Source: a virus. From it: a DNA stretch of 25,226 nt. Each line of letters starts with the position of its first letter. The first letter of the stretch is position 1. Shown here piece after piece: positions 6,914-13,041 of the stretch. The notes under the pieces were generated by a model. It made no database searches. It worked only from the letters and a program-made list of their open reading frames with translations, and was not told the origin of the DNA. The stretch covers positions 1 through 25,226 of IMG/VR virus record IMGVR_UViG_3300025598_000162. One strand, given 5' to 3'. A program made the position numbers and the translations under genes.

Positions 6914-7170
6914 GAGCCAGTCGTGGTATGGGAGCTATGAACCCATCCAAGATGCCAACTAAAAAGGTTATTCACAGAAAAGATAACCCTGATGCTGTTG
7001 CTATGTATGCAAAAGGTGGCGAGGTATGGGATAAGCCAAGACCAAAAGGTTTAGGCAAACCAAAGAAATTAAGTTCTGCAAAAAAAGCATCAGCAAAAGC
7101 GATGGCTAAAGCTGCTGGTAGACCTTATCCAAATTTAGTTGATAACATGAGAGCTGCGAGGAAAAAATGA
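6910..7170 (+). CDS. Small basic phage protein (RASRGMGAM type)
   Basis: An 86-residue, Lys/Ala-rich protein. The start MRASRGMGAMNPSKMP, then VIHRKDNPDAVAMYAKGGEVW and the C-terminal AKAAGRPYPNLVDNMRAA, match a conserved small protein found in virion gene clusters of many uncultured aquatic phages. I know no experimentally defined function. The start at 6910 overlaps the previous stop (ATGA) and is preferred over the TTG/ATG extension from 6886. It contains MYAKGG, another member of the x-A-x-G-G motif set. The stop again overlaps the following ATG, so the run 6716-7475 is probably translationally coupled. Confidence 0.8.
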   Translation: MRASRGMGAMNPSKMPTKKVIHRKDNPDAVAMYAKGGEVWDKPRPKGLGKPKKLSSAKKASAKAMAKAAGRPYPNLVDNMRAARKK

Positions 7171-7475
7171 ATCTATTTGAAAAAGCAATTTATTTTGCAA
7201 AAAGTGTAGGATATTCTATAGAAAGTGAAGAACATAAATTAATTAATGAGTTTGTAACTTATTTAGGTAGTTCAAAAGTAGTTTCTGAGTTTTCAGATTC
7301 TCCTGTAGTTGCTCAATTTGCCGCTGCTATTGCACCACAAATTGATCCTACTCCTGTTGTAATTGCACCTCCACCTGTTTTAGAAACACCAGAAAGCGTA
7401 ACTGTTAATGTTGAAGAATCAGTTTCTACAACTGTTACTACTCCAATTAACCCTGAACAAAATGTTGTGAGTTAA
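7167..7475 (+). CDS. Hypothetical phage protein
   Basis: A 102-residue acidic protein, in contrast to its basic neighbours. Residues 1-60 look helical (MNLFEKAIYFAKSVGYSIES, then LINEFVTYLGSSKVV). Residues about 60-102 are a Pro/Val/Thr-rich low-complexity tail (DPTPVVIAPPPVLETPESV). I do not recognise it. The start overlaps the previous stop (ATGA). It may be a small head or neck accessory protein judged only by position. Confidence 0.65.
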   Translation: MNLFEKAIYFAKSVGYSIESEEHKLINEFVTYLGSSKVVSEFSDSPVVAQFAAAIAPQIDPTPVVIAPPPVLETPESVTVNVEESVSTTVTTPINPEQNVVS

Positions 7476-7477
7476 TT

Positions 7478-7654
7478 ATGGCTGAAAAATGGATACAGAA
7501 CGCAATACACAGAGCTGGTGCGTTGCGTAAATCTTTGGGCGTTAAAGAAGGACATACGATTCCAGAGAAAAAGCTCGAAGCAGCTGCTAAGAAACCTGGC
7601 AAGTTAGGACAACGTGCAAGATTAGCAGAGACATTAAGAAAATTGCATAAATGA
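7478..7654 (+). CDS. Conserved 58-aa phage protein (KWIQNAI...LRKLHK type)
   Basis: A 58-residue ORF starting MAEKWIQNAIHRAGALRKSL and ending GQRARLAETLRKLHK. This layout (W-I-Q-x-A-I-x-x-x-G-A-L-x-x-x-L-G-V, then I-P-x-K-K-L, then L-G-Q-R-A-R-L-A-x-T-L) is a very common tiny phage protein near connector genes. It fills the space between 7475 and 7651, begins two bases after the preceding stop and ends in an ATGA overlap with the next gene. It is short enough to be missed by length cut-offs. Mostly helical and basic; the function is unknown. Confidence 0.85.
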   Translation: MAEKWIQNAIHRAGALRKSLGVKEGHTIPEKKLEAAAKKPGKLGQRARLAETLRKLHK

Positions 7655-8616
7655 CAACGACAGGCACCTCCGTATTTGATTTAAATATGAATGAACTCAT
7701 TGAAGAGGCATTCGAACGGTGCGGTGCTGAGTTAAGAAGTGGTTATGATTTTAGAACTGCTAGAAGATCATTAAATATTTTATCGGTAGAATGGGCAAAT
7801 CGAGGTATTAATTTATGGACTGTTGAAGAAGGTCAGATACCTTTAAACACAGGTCAAATTACTTATCCTTTACCAATTGATACGATTGATCTTTTAAGCC
7901 AAGTGATTCGTACTGGCACATTGCAAAACCAAATTGATATTAATATCAGTCGCATATCAGAAGATACTTATTCAACATTGCCCAATAAACTGGCACAAGG
8001 TAGACCAATTCAAGTATGGATTAATCGTCAATCTGGACAGACACAACCAACAACATATACGTTAGTTGGAAATGGATCTAATGGTAATGGTGGAATCTCT
8101 GCAACAGATACCAATATTCAATTAAGTCCAAACGATTTAACAGGGTTAGCTGCAACTGGATATATTAAGATAGATAATGAAATTATTTACTATCCAAACG
8201 TCTCTACAACGTCTCCATACCTTTTAAATTGTTATCGTGGACAAGCAGGTACAACTGCAACAACTCATGCCTATAACGCCCCTATAAGCGTTACAAATTT
8301 ACCTTGTATTAACGTCTGGCCAACACCTAACTCACCAGGGAATCAGTATACATTTGTCTATTGGAGATTGCGTAGAATGCAAGATGCTGGAACTGGTGCG
8401 GCAACCAATGACATACCATTTAGATTTATATCTTGTTTAGTTGCTGGACTGGCTTATTATTTATCACAAAAAATACATGGAGTTGATCCTGCTCGTATAG
8501 CGATGTTAAAAGCTGATTACATGGAACAATGGACATTAGCATCTGAAGAAGACAGAGAGAAGGCTGCTATTCGTTTTGTTCCAAGAATGGGATTTTATGG
8601 TGGAGCAGGTAGATAA
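7651..8616 (+). CDS. Putative head-tail adaptor (neck) protein 1
   Basis: A 321-residue protein. Residues about 1-70 (MNELIEEAFERCGAELRSGY, then FRTARRSLNILSVEWANRGI and LWTVEE) are the hallmark of a conserved adaptor-type protein in short-tailed phages; the C-terminal third is helical (IPFRFISCLVAGLAYYLSQK, then LKADYMEQWTLASEEDREKA). Such proteins, comparable in position to P22 gp4 and T7 gp11, sit between portal and nozzle. Residues about 138-208 contain an insertion with the pattern GYIKIDNEIIYY and CYRGQAGTTATTHAYNAPI, a beta module that I have seen inserted in other phage proteins. The start overlaps the 58-aa gene (ATGA) and the stop shares its A with the next ATG (TAATG). Confidence 0.75.
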   Translation: MTTTGTSVFDLNMNELIEEAFERCGAELRSGYDFRTARRSLNILSVEWANRGINLWTVEEGQIPLNTGQITYPLPIDTIDLLSQVIRTGTLQNQIDINISRISEDTYSTLPNKLAQGRPIQVWINRQSGQTQPTTYTLVGNGSNGNGGISATDTNIQLSPNDLTGLAATGYIKIDNEIIYYPNVSTTSPYLLNCYRGQAGTTATTHAYNAPISVTNLPCINVWPTPNSPGNQYTFVYWRLRRMQDAGTGAATNDIPFRFISCLVAGLAYYLSQKIHGVDPARIAMLKADYMEQWTLASEEDREKAAIRFVPRMGFYGGAGR

Positions 8617-9050
8617 TGCCAAACAAATATTCATCTGGCAAATGGGCAATTGCCGAATGTGACCGATGTGGTCAACGATATTTGCTGAAGGAATTAAAAA
8701 AAGAAATTATTAAAACTAAATTATTTAATATTAAAGTTTGTCCTGAGTGTTGGGATCCAGATCACCCACAGTTAAGTATAGGTTTATATCCTGTGAATGA
8801 TCCACAGGCGGTGCGTGAACCAAGACCAGATGTGAGCTATCAGGCAAGCGGAACAACTGGACTATTTACTAATCCATATGATCCAAATGTAAATAATGTA
8901 GACAATCTTGGTTATGTAAATGATGGTAGTAGACAAACGCAATGGGGTTGGAATCCAGTTGGTGGGGCTAGTTATTTTACAGATGGATTTGTTCCCAATG
9001 ACTTGAATTTAGTGATTACAATAGGTAAAGTAACAATATTAACAACTTAG
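8616..9050 (+). CDS. Zinc-ribbon-like phage neck-associated protein
   Basis: A 144-residue protein. Residues 1-50 contain two CxxC pairs, C15/C18 (ECDRCGQ) and C42/C45 (VCPECWDPDHPQ), a likely zinc-binding knuckle. Then come DPQAVREPRPD (about residues 67-77) and a Gly/Asn-rich C-terminal half (YFTDGFVPNDLNLVITIGKV). Proteins with this N-terminus are common beside adaptor genes in uncultured phage genomes. The role is probably structural; the zinc site would stabilise the fold. TAATG coupling to the upstream adaptor supports co-assembly, which is inference. Confidence 0.75.
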   Translation: MPNKYSSGKWAIAECDRCGQRYLLKELKKEIIKTKLFNIKVCPECWDPDHPQLSIGLYPVNDPQAVREPRPDVSYQASGTTGLFTNPYDPNVNNVDNLGYVNDGSRQTQWGWNPVGGASYFTDGFVPNDLNLVITIGKVTILTT

Positions 9051-9058
9051 GAGTTAAC

Positions 9059-9247
9059 ATGGACAAGAAACAAGTGGTAAAGATTGCTGATAAAGAAGCT
9101 GCAAAAGAAGTTCATAAACACGAACATCATATGCACAAAGGTAAACCAGTTACCAAAATGGCTAAAGGCGGTGTAACAAGCAAGGAGATGAAAGCCGTAG
9201 GTCGCAATTTGGCTCGTGCTCACAATCAAAAAGCAGGGAGCAAATAA
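9059..9247 (+). CDS. Small basic His-containing protein with KMAKGG motif
   Basis: A 62-residue protein with a charged, His-containing N-terminal half (EVHKHEHHMHKGKPVTKMAK) and the C-terminal segment GGVTSKEMKAVGRNLARAHN. The C-terminal part resembles a small conserved phage motif. The KMAKGG core links it to the KKMAHGG repeats of the 5902 gene. TTAGGAG precedes the ATG, and the stop shares a base with the next start (TAATG). Function unknown. Confidence 0.75.
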   Translation: MDKKQVVKIADKEAAKEVHKHEHHMHKGKPVTKMAKGGVTSKEMKAVGRNLARAHNQKAGSK

Positions 9248-9552
9248 TGGCTACTCAAGTTAAACCGACTACTAAAAATAGTCCAAAAATTACCATTGGT
9301 AAAAACAAGTTTGCTGAACCAGCAGAAGTATACGCCAATCCACATACCAATAAAGAAAAGCATATTACTGGTCAAGAAGTGATGGATCGTGGCGAATTTG
9401 CACATACAAAATCTGCCAAAGATGCTGAATTGACTGATCCAGTTTATGGTGGTGTTGGTTATGGACAATCTAAATTAAAAACATCTGGCATACAAATGCG
9501 TGGAACAGGAGCGGCAACTAAAGGAAAAATGAGTAGAGGACCCATAGCGTGA
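9247..9552 (+). CDS. Conserved phage protein with C-terminal RGTGAATKG motif
   Basis: A 101-residue hydrophilic, basic protein. The N-terminal region is variable (KPTTKNSPKITIGKNKFAEP). The C-terminal 20 or so residues, SGIQMRGTGAATKGKMSRGP, match a motif known to me from small proteins next to adaptor genes in aquatic phages. It is probably disordered in large part. The start is TAATG-coupled to 9059-9247, and its TGA overlaps the GTG of the next gene. Function unknown. Confidence 0.75.
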   Translation: MATQVKPTTKNSPKITIGKNKFAEPAEVYANPHTNKEKHITGQEVMDRGEFAHTKSAKDAELTDPVYGGVGYGQSKLKTSGIQMRGTGAATKGKMSRGPIA

Positions 9553-10514
9553 ACTACCAACAGTTATATAACACGATACAAGCGTATGCTCAAAACTATG
9601 AGTCTACGTTTGTTACATATATTCCTACGTTTATTATGGAGTGTGAAGAGCGTGTTTATAATTCAGTTCAATTTCCATCATTGCGTAAAAATGTAACAGG
9701 TTTATCAACAGCTTCTAATCCTTATTTGTCTTTACCAAATGATTATTTATCTACGTTTTCCCTTGCAATTATTGATCCAACTACAGGCGCATATTCTTAT
9801 TTATTAAATAAAGACGTAAACTTTATTCGTGAATCTTTTCCTATACCATCTGTAACTGGTACACCAACACATTATGCTTTGTTTGGTAATCAGTATTTAA
9901 ATCCTAATGAGCTTTCTTTTATTTTAGGACCAACACCAGATCAAAATTATCCAGTAGAGATGCATTATTTTTATTATCCACCTTCTATTGTGCAAGGTAT
10001 TATTACTTCAATTACTTTAACTACAGCTGGCGCAAATTACATTCCAGGATTTTACCCAAATGTACCATTTCAATATTATTCTACTAGTGGAAACCAATCA
10101 GGCGTAAACGGATATGGTGATGTATTAGTTAGTAATAGTGGAACAATTACTTCTGTTTATTTACAGAACGGTGGAAGTTTTTACAATACAAATGATGTTT
10201 TAACAGTAAATACTTCTTATTTAGGAAATAGTTCTGCGGGTTCAGGATTTAATTTTACGGTGACTTCTATTAATAATTCTAATGGACAAAGTTGGTTAGG
10301 TGATAACTTTGATCCAGTTCTTTTGTACGGATCTATGCGTGAAGCAATGATTTTTATGAAAGGTGAACAAGATATGGTGACTTATTATGAACAAAAATAT
10401 CAAGAAGCTCTTCAATTAGCAATTCGTCTTGGCAATGGTATGGAACGTGGCGATGCGTACAGGGATGGCCAAACTAAACTTAATACTAATCTTAAAGGTA
10501 ATGTTGTTTCATGA
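9549..10514 (+). CDS. Putative head-tail adaptor protein 2 with inserted repeat module
   Basis: A 321-residue protein beginning at a GTG (VNYQQLYNTIQAYAQNYEST), with AGAGGA (9535-9540) eight bases upstream. Residues 1-149 (FIMECEERVYNSVQFPSLRK, then YLSLPNDYLS and YPVEMHYFYYPPSI) and 242-321 (SWLGDNFDPVLLYGSMREAM, then QKYQEALQLAIRLG) match the adaptor/tail-accessory proteins of short-tailed phages (P22 gp4-like role). Residues about 150-241 interrupt the fold with a Gly/Ser/Asn-rich module (TTAGANYIPGFYPNV, GTITSVYLQNGGSFYNTND) of the same kind as the two repeats in the nozzle protein at 19141. The insertion lies between the strand ending PPSIV and the helix after SWLGD, presumably at a surface loop. 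Two adaptor-like proteins in one window may represent two rings of the neck. Confidence 0.78.
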   Translation: MNYQQLYNTIQAYAQNYESTFVTYIPTFIMECEERVYNSVQFPSLRKNVTGLSTASNPYLSLPNDYLSTFSLAIIDPTTGAYSYLLNKDVNFIRESFPIPSVTGTPTHYALFGNQYLNPNELSFILGPTPDQNYPVEMHYFYYPPSIVQGIITSITLTTAGANYIPGFYPNVPFQYYSTSGNQSGVNGYGDVLVSNSGTITSVYLQNGGSFYNTNDVLTVNTSYLGNSSAGSGFNFTVTSINNSNGQSWLGDNFDPVLLYGSMREAMIFMKGEQDMVTYYEQKYQEALQLAIRLGNGMERGDAYRDGQTKLNTNLKGNVVS

Positions 10515-10975
10515 TAGTTCAAACTTCCTGCACAGTTTTTCAACAAAACCTTTTAAGTGGTTTAGAGAACTTTACTGCAACCAGCCCATACACTTACAAA
10601 ATTGCTTTGTATAATGCCAATGCTAATCTAGGGCAGTCTACAACAGCTTATACTTCGGTCAATGAAGTAGTAGGAACAGGATATACGGCTGGGGGACAGG
10701 TATTAACAATTTCAACATTTCCAACACAAAATTCACAATACAATGTAAGTTACGTATCATTTAATAATGCAGTTTGGAGTCCTGCATCATTTACTTGTAG
10801 AGGTGCTTTAGTCTACAATGCAACTACAGGTGCGGCATGTTTTGTGTTGAATTTTGGATCAGATAAGATTTGTACTACAAGCTTTACAGTGCAGTTTCCG
10901 ACAGCAGCATATAACAGCGCCATATTAACTATTGGTACCAACACAAGTAGTATTAATTATAGTAGCCCAGATTAG
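10511..10975 (+). CDS. Putative tail/virion structural protein
   Basis: A 154-residue protein beginning MIVQTSCTVFQQNLLSGLEN. The motifs YKIALYNANANLG, TAYTSVNEVVGTGYTAGGQV and FNNAVWSPASFTCRGALVYN are a conserved arrangement in phage structural proteins located between connector and fibre genes. It is predicted to be mainly beta strand. The start overlaps the adaptor stop (ATGA). A tail-tip or fibre-network role is inferred from position. Confidence 0.72.
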   Translation: MIVQTSCTVFQQNLLSGLENFTATSPYTYKIALYNANANLGQSTTAYTSVNEVVGTGYTAGGQVLTISTFPTQNSQYNVSYVSFNNAVWSPASFTCRGALVYNATTGAACFVLNFGSDKICTTSFTVQFPTAAYNSAILTIGTNTSSINYSSPD

Positions 10976-10983
10976 GAGAAATT

Positions 10984-11589
10984 ATGCAAAATGAAATATC
11001 AGGCTTCGGTGACAATGCCGTAGCAACTTTACAAGCCAATGTAACTATCCCTGAAGGAATGGGCATTGAAGGTTATTGGAAAGCTGAGTGCCGTGATGCA
11101 CAAGGTAATCTTAAATGGGTAGAAGAATTTCCTAATTTAGTCGTTGCTGTAGGTAAGCAATTAATGCTAGATACTTTACTTAGAGGCTCTTCTTATTCAG
11201 TTACTGGACCATATCTTGGTTTAACTAATGCTTCATTAACACCAGCTGCAACAGACACCATGACTACTCTAGTTGGTGGCAGTAAAGAGTTTACTAACTA
11301 TACGGTTGGCGGTTCTGCGGTTCGTGGAACAGCGGTATTTGCAGCTTCAACTTCAACAGGTTCTACTCCATCAAACGTAACTTCTTCTACAGCAACAGCG
11401 ATTACTTACACAATTACAGGCGCTGGCGGTACAGTTTATGGGTGTTTCTTAGTTTTAGGTTCTGGCGCAGTAAACACACAAAGCTCATCAGCGGGCACAT
11501 TATATTCTGAAGGCAATTTCTCGGTAGCTAAAACTACAACATTAGGTGATACTGTTAGCGTTACATATAGCACAACCGCAACTTCGTAA
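10984..11589 (+). CDS. Putative tail structural protein
   Basis: A 201-residue protein. The segment GIEGYWKAECRDAQGNLKWV (residues about 28-47) followed by PNLVVAVGKQLMLDTLL and SYSVTGPYLGLTNA is recognisable from conserved phage tail-region proteins of this size. The second half is Thr/Ser/Gly-rich beta-type sequence ending TTTLGDTVSVTYSTTATS. TTAGGAG sits upstream of the ATG. It probably works with 10511 and 11600 in the tail tip; exact role unknown. Confidence 0.7.
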   Translation: MQNEISGFGDNAVATLQANVTIPEGMGIEGYWKAECRDAQGNLKWVEEFPNLVVAVGKQLMLDTLLRGSSYSVTGPYLGLTNASLTPAATDTMTTLVGGSKEFTNYTVGGSAVRGTAVFAASTSTGSTPSNVTSSTATAITYTITGAGGTVYGCFLVLGSGAVNTQSSSAGTLYSEGNFSVAKTTTLGDTVSVTYSTTATS

Positions 11590-11599
11590 GGACTTTTAG

Positions 11600-12178
11600 A
11601 TGGCCCTTCAGGTAGCTGATCGTATACAACAGACTGGCAGTGCTAATACCACTGTTAGTTTTACATTGTCGGCTACTGTAATTGGTTATCAAGCATTTTC
11701 ATCTGCTATAACAACAGGTAATACTGTTTATTATAGTTCTTCAGATGGTACTAACTGGGAAGTAGGGATTGGTACTTTAACCAACTCTACAACTTTAACA
11801 AGAACAACCATATTATCTTCTAGTAATTCAGGGTCAGCGGTTAGTACTTTTGGGACTTCCGTAAATATTTGGTGTGATTATCCATCTGAAATAGCTGTAT
11901 ATTCTAGTAATAACCCAGGCACTTTAGGTTATTCATTAATTTCTCAAGGTACTGGTGTAGCTCCTGTATGGAAACCACCATATGTAAGAACTTCATTTAC
12001 GGCAACGGCTAGTCAAACGACATTTACGGCAAATTATAATGTTGGTTATGTTCAAGTCTTTGTTAATGGTGTTTTATTAAACGGAACGGATTATACGGCT
12101 ACAAATGGCACTTCTGTAGTTCTAGGTGTTGGATGTAATGCTGGTGATATTGTAGAAACAATTGCTTACAATGTCTAA
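11600..12178 (+). CDS. Tail fibre-type protein with C-terminal FTATxxQTxF domain
   Basis: A 192-residue protein with two parts. Residues 1-115 (MALQVADRIQQTGSANTTVS, then GYQAFSSAI, YYSSSDGTNWEVGIGTLTNS) match an N-terminal domain common in phage tail proteins. Residues 131-192 (FTATASQTTFTANYNVGYVQ, VFVNGVLLNGTDYTATNGTS, GDIVETIAYNV) are a small beta domain that recurs in the tailspike at 13042 (residues 161-233). That domain is frequent in phage fibres and may join fibre subunits. A ribosome site TAAGGA is upstream. It probably forms part of the fibre base. Confidence 0.75.
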   Translation: MALQVADRIQQTGSANTTVSFTLSATVIGYQAFSSAITTGNTVYYSSSDGTNWEVGIGTLTNSTTLTRTTILSSSNSGSAVSTFGTSVNIWCDYPSEIAVYSSNNPGTLGYSLISQGTGVAPVWKPPYVRTSFTATASQTTFTANYNVGYVQVFVNGVLLNGTDYTATNGTSVVLGVGCNAGDIVETIAYNV

Positions 12179-12193
12179 GAAGGGGTTTAAAAC

Positions 12194-13039
12194 ATGTTTG
12201 GTTTAACCGTATTTTCTCAATCGCCTTTTGCCTCAGCAGGTAGTATTAAATACGCCCTTACCATATCAGAACCTATTACATTAGCGGATGCGCAGACCAT
12301 TCTTGCCCAATTTGCGGCTAGTCAAACAGAGAATGTAACACTTGCAGATGTATTGTCAATTCTTGCTCAGTTTAATGTTAGTGATAAAGAGAATATTAAT
12401 TTAGCCGATTCTAATACTCAGCAATCAGCTTTTTTAGAGTCTATTACAGAAGCTACGGTTACGGTGGGTGATGTTCAAAGTGAACAAGATAACTTCTTTG
12501 AAGGTATAGTTGAGAATGTTGGACAAACGGATTCTAGTACTCAACGGTCTACATTCTTACAGTCTATTATTGAAAATGCTAATTTAACAGATGTTTTAAG
12601 TTTAACTGCTCAGTATTTAGAATCTATTATTGAATCTTTGGTTTCTGCAAATAACCAAACAATTACTTTACAGGCTTTGGCAAGTATTACCGAGAATTTT
12701 GTGCCAGCAGACATAAGTTCAATTTCAAGTATTTATAACTTTAGTATTACCGAGAACACCAATCTGTCAGAAACTGAATCAATTTCAGCAGGGTTTTTAC
12801 TTAATATAATTGAGTCACTTACTTTAGCTGATACAGAAACAATACTTGCTAGTTATGCCAAAGCAATTATTGAAGCTTTTTATGTTTTAGACTCGCAATT
12901 TGTCACGGGATGGATTACAATTAATGACAGTCAGACCGCAACTTGGAATCAGATAGTAAATTCACAAGGGACAACATGGACAGCCGTTAACAACGCCAAC
13001 GCAACAGATTGGGTAATAATCAACGATAGTCAAGGATAA
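12194..13039 (+). CDS. Tandem-repeat tail fibre protein (20-residue and 11-residue repeats)
   Basis: A 281-residue protein. After a 24-residue leader (MFGLTVFSQSPFASAG), residues 25-225 consist of ten consecutive units of 20 residues (the fourth has 21) with approximate consensus (I/T)ENxxLADxxSIxAxFLxSI. Residues 240 to the end hold four Trp residues spaced exactly 11 apart within segments such as WNQIVNSQGTTW and WVIINDSQG. Such regular units suggest an elongated, possibly trimeric, rod. No enzyme motif is visible. AAGGGG precedes the ATG. The stop is two bases before the GTG of the tailspike, so it is probably part of, or a connector for, the receptor-binding apparatus. The number of repeats may vary between related phages. 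Confidence 0.75.
   Translation: MFGLTVFSQSPFASAGSIKYALTISEPITLADAQTILAQFAASQTENVTLADVLSILAQFNVSDKENINLADSNTQQSAFLESITEATVTVGDVQSEQDNFFEGIVENVGQTDSSTQRSTFLQSIIENANLTDVLSLTAQYLESIIESLVSANNQTITLQALASITENFVPADISSISSIYNFSITENTNLSETESISAGFLLNIIESLTLADTETILASYAKAIIEAFYVLDSQFVTGWITINDSQTATWNQIVNSQGTTWTAVNNANATDWVIINDSQG
12266..12868 (+). repeat. Ten tandem 60-base coding repeats
   Basis: Codes for ten degenerate 20-residue units (one of 21). The units are recognised by E at position 2, an A-D/T-D pair near positions 7-8, and a hydrophobic pair near 15-17. DNA copies have diverged, so the repeat is old at nucleotide level. Confidence 0.85.
12911..13036 (+). repeat. Four 11-residue Trp repeats
   Basis: Four Trp codons are spaced 33 bases apart at the C-terminus of the repeat protein. 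The units read like W-x-x-I-N-D-S-Q-x-x-x. The even spacing fits beta-strand stacking in a fibre. Confidence 0.85.
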
Positions 13040-13041
13040 CC

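Noticed and set aside
7216-7224. CTATAGAAA in coding sequence as a phage promoter
   Set aside because: It encodes conserved-looking SIES in frame and lies inside a coupled gene run; such short AT-rich strings are expected by chance.
12266-12868. Tandem repeats considered as a CRISPR-like array
   Set aside because: The repeats are coding, contiguous, without spacers and diverged at DNA level.
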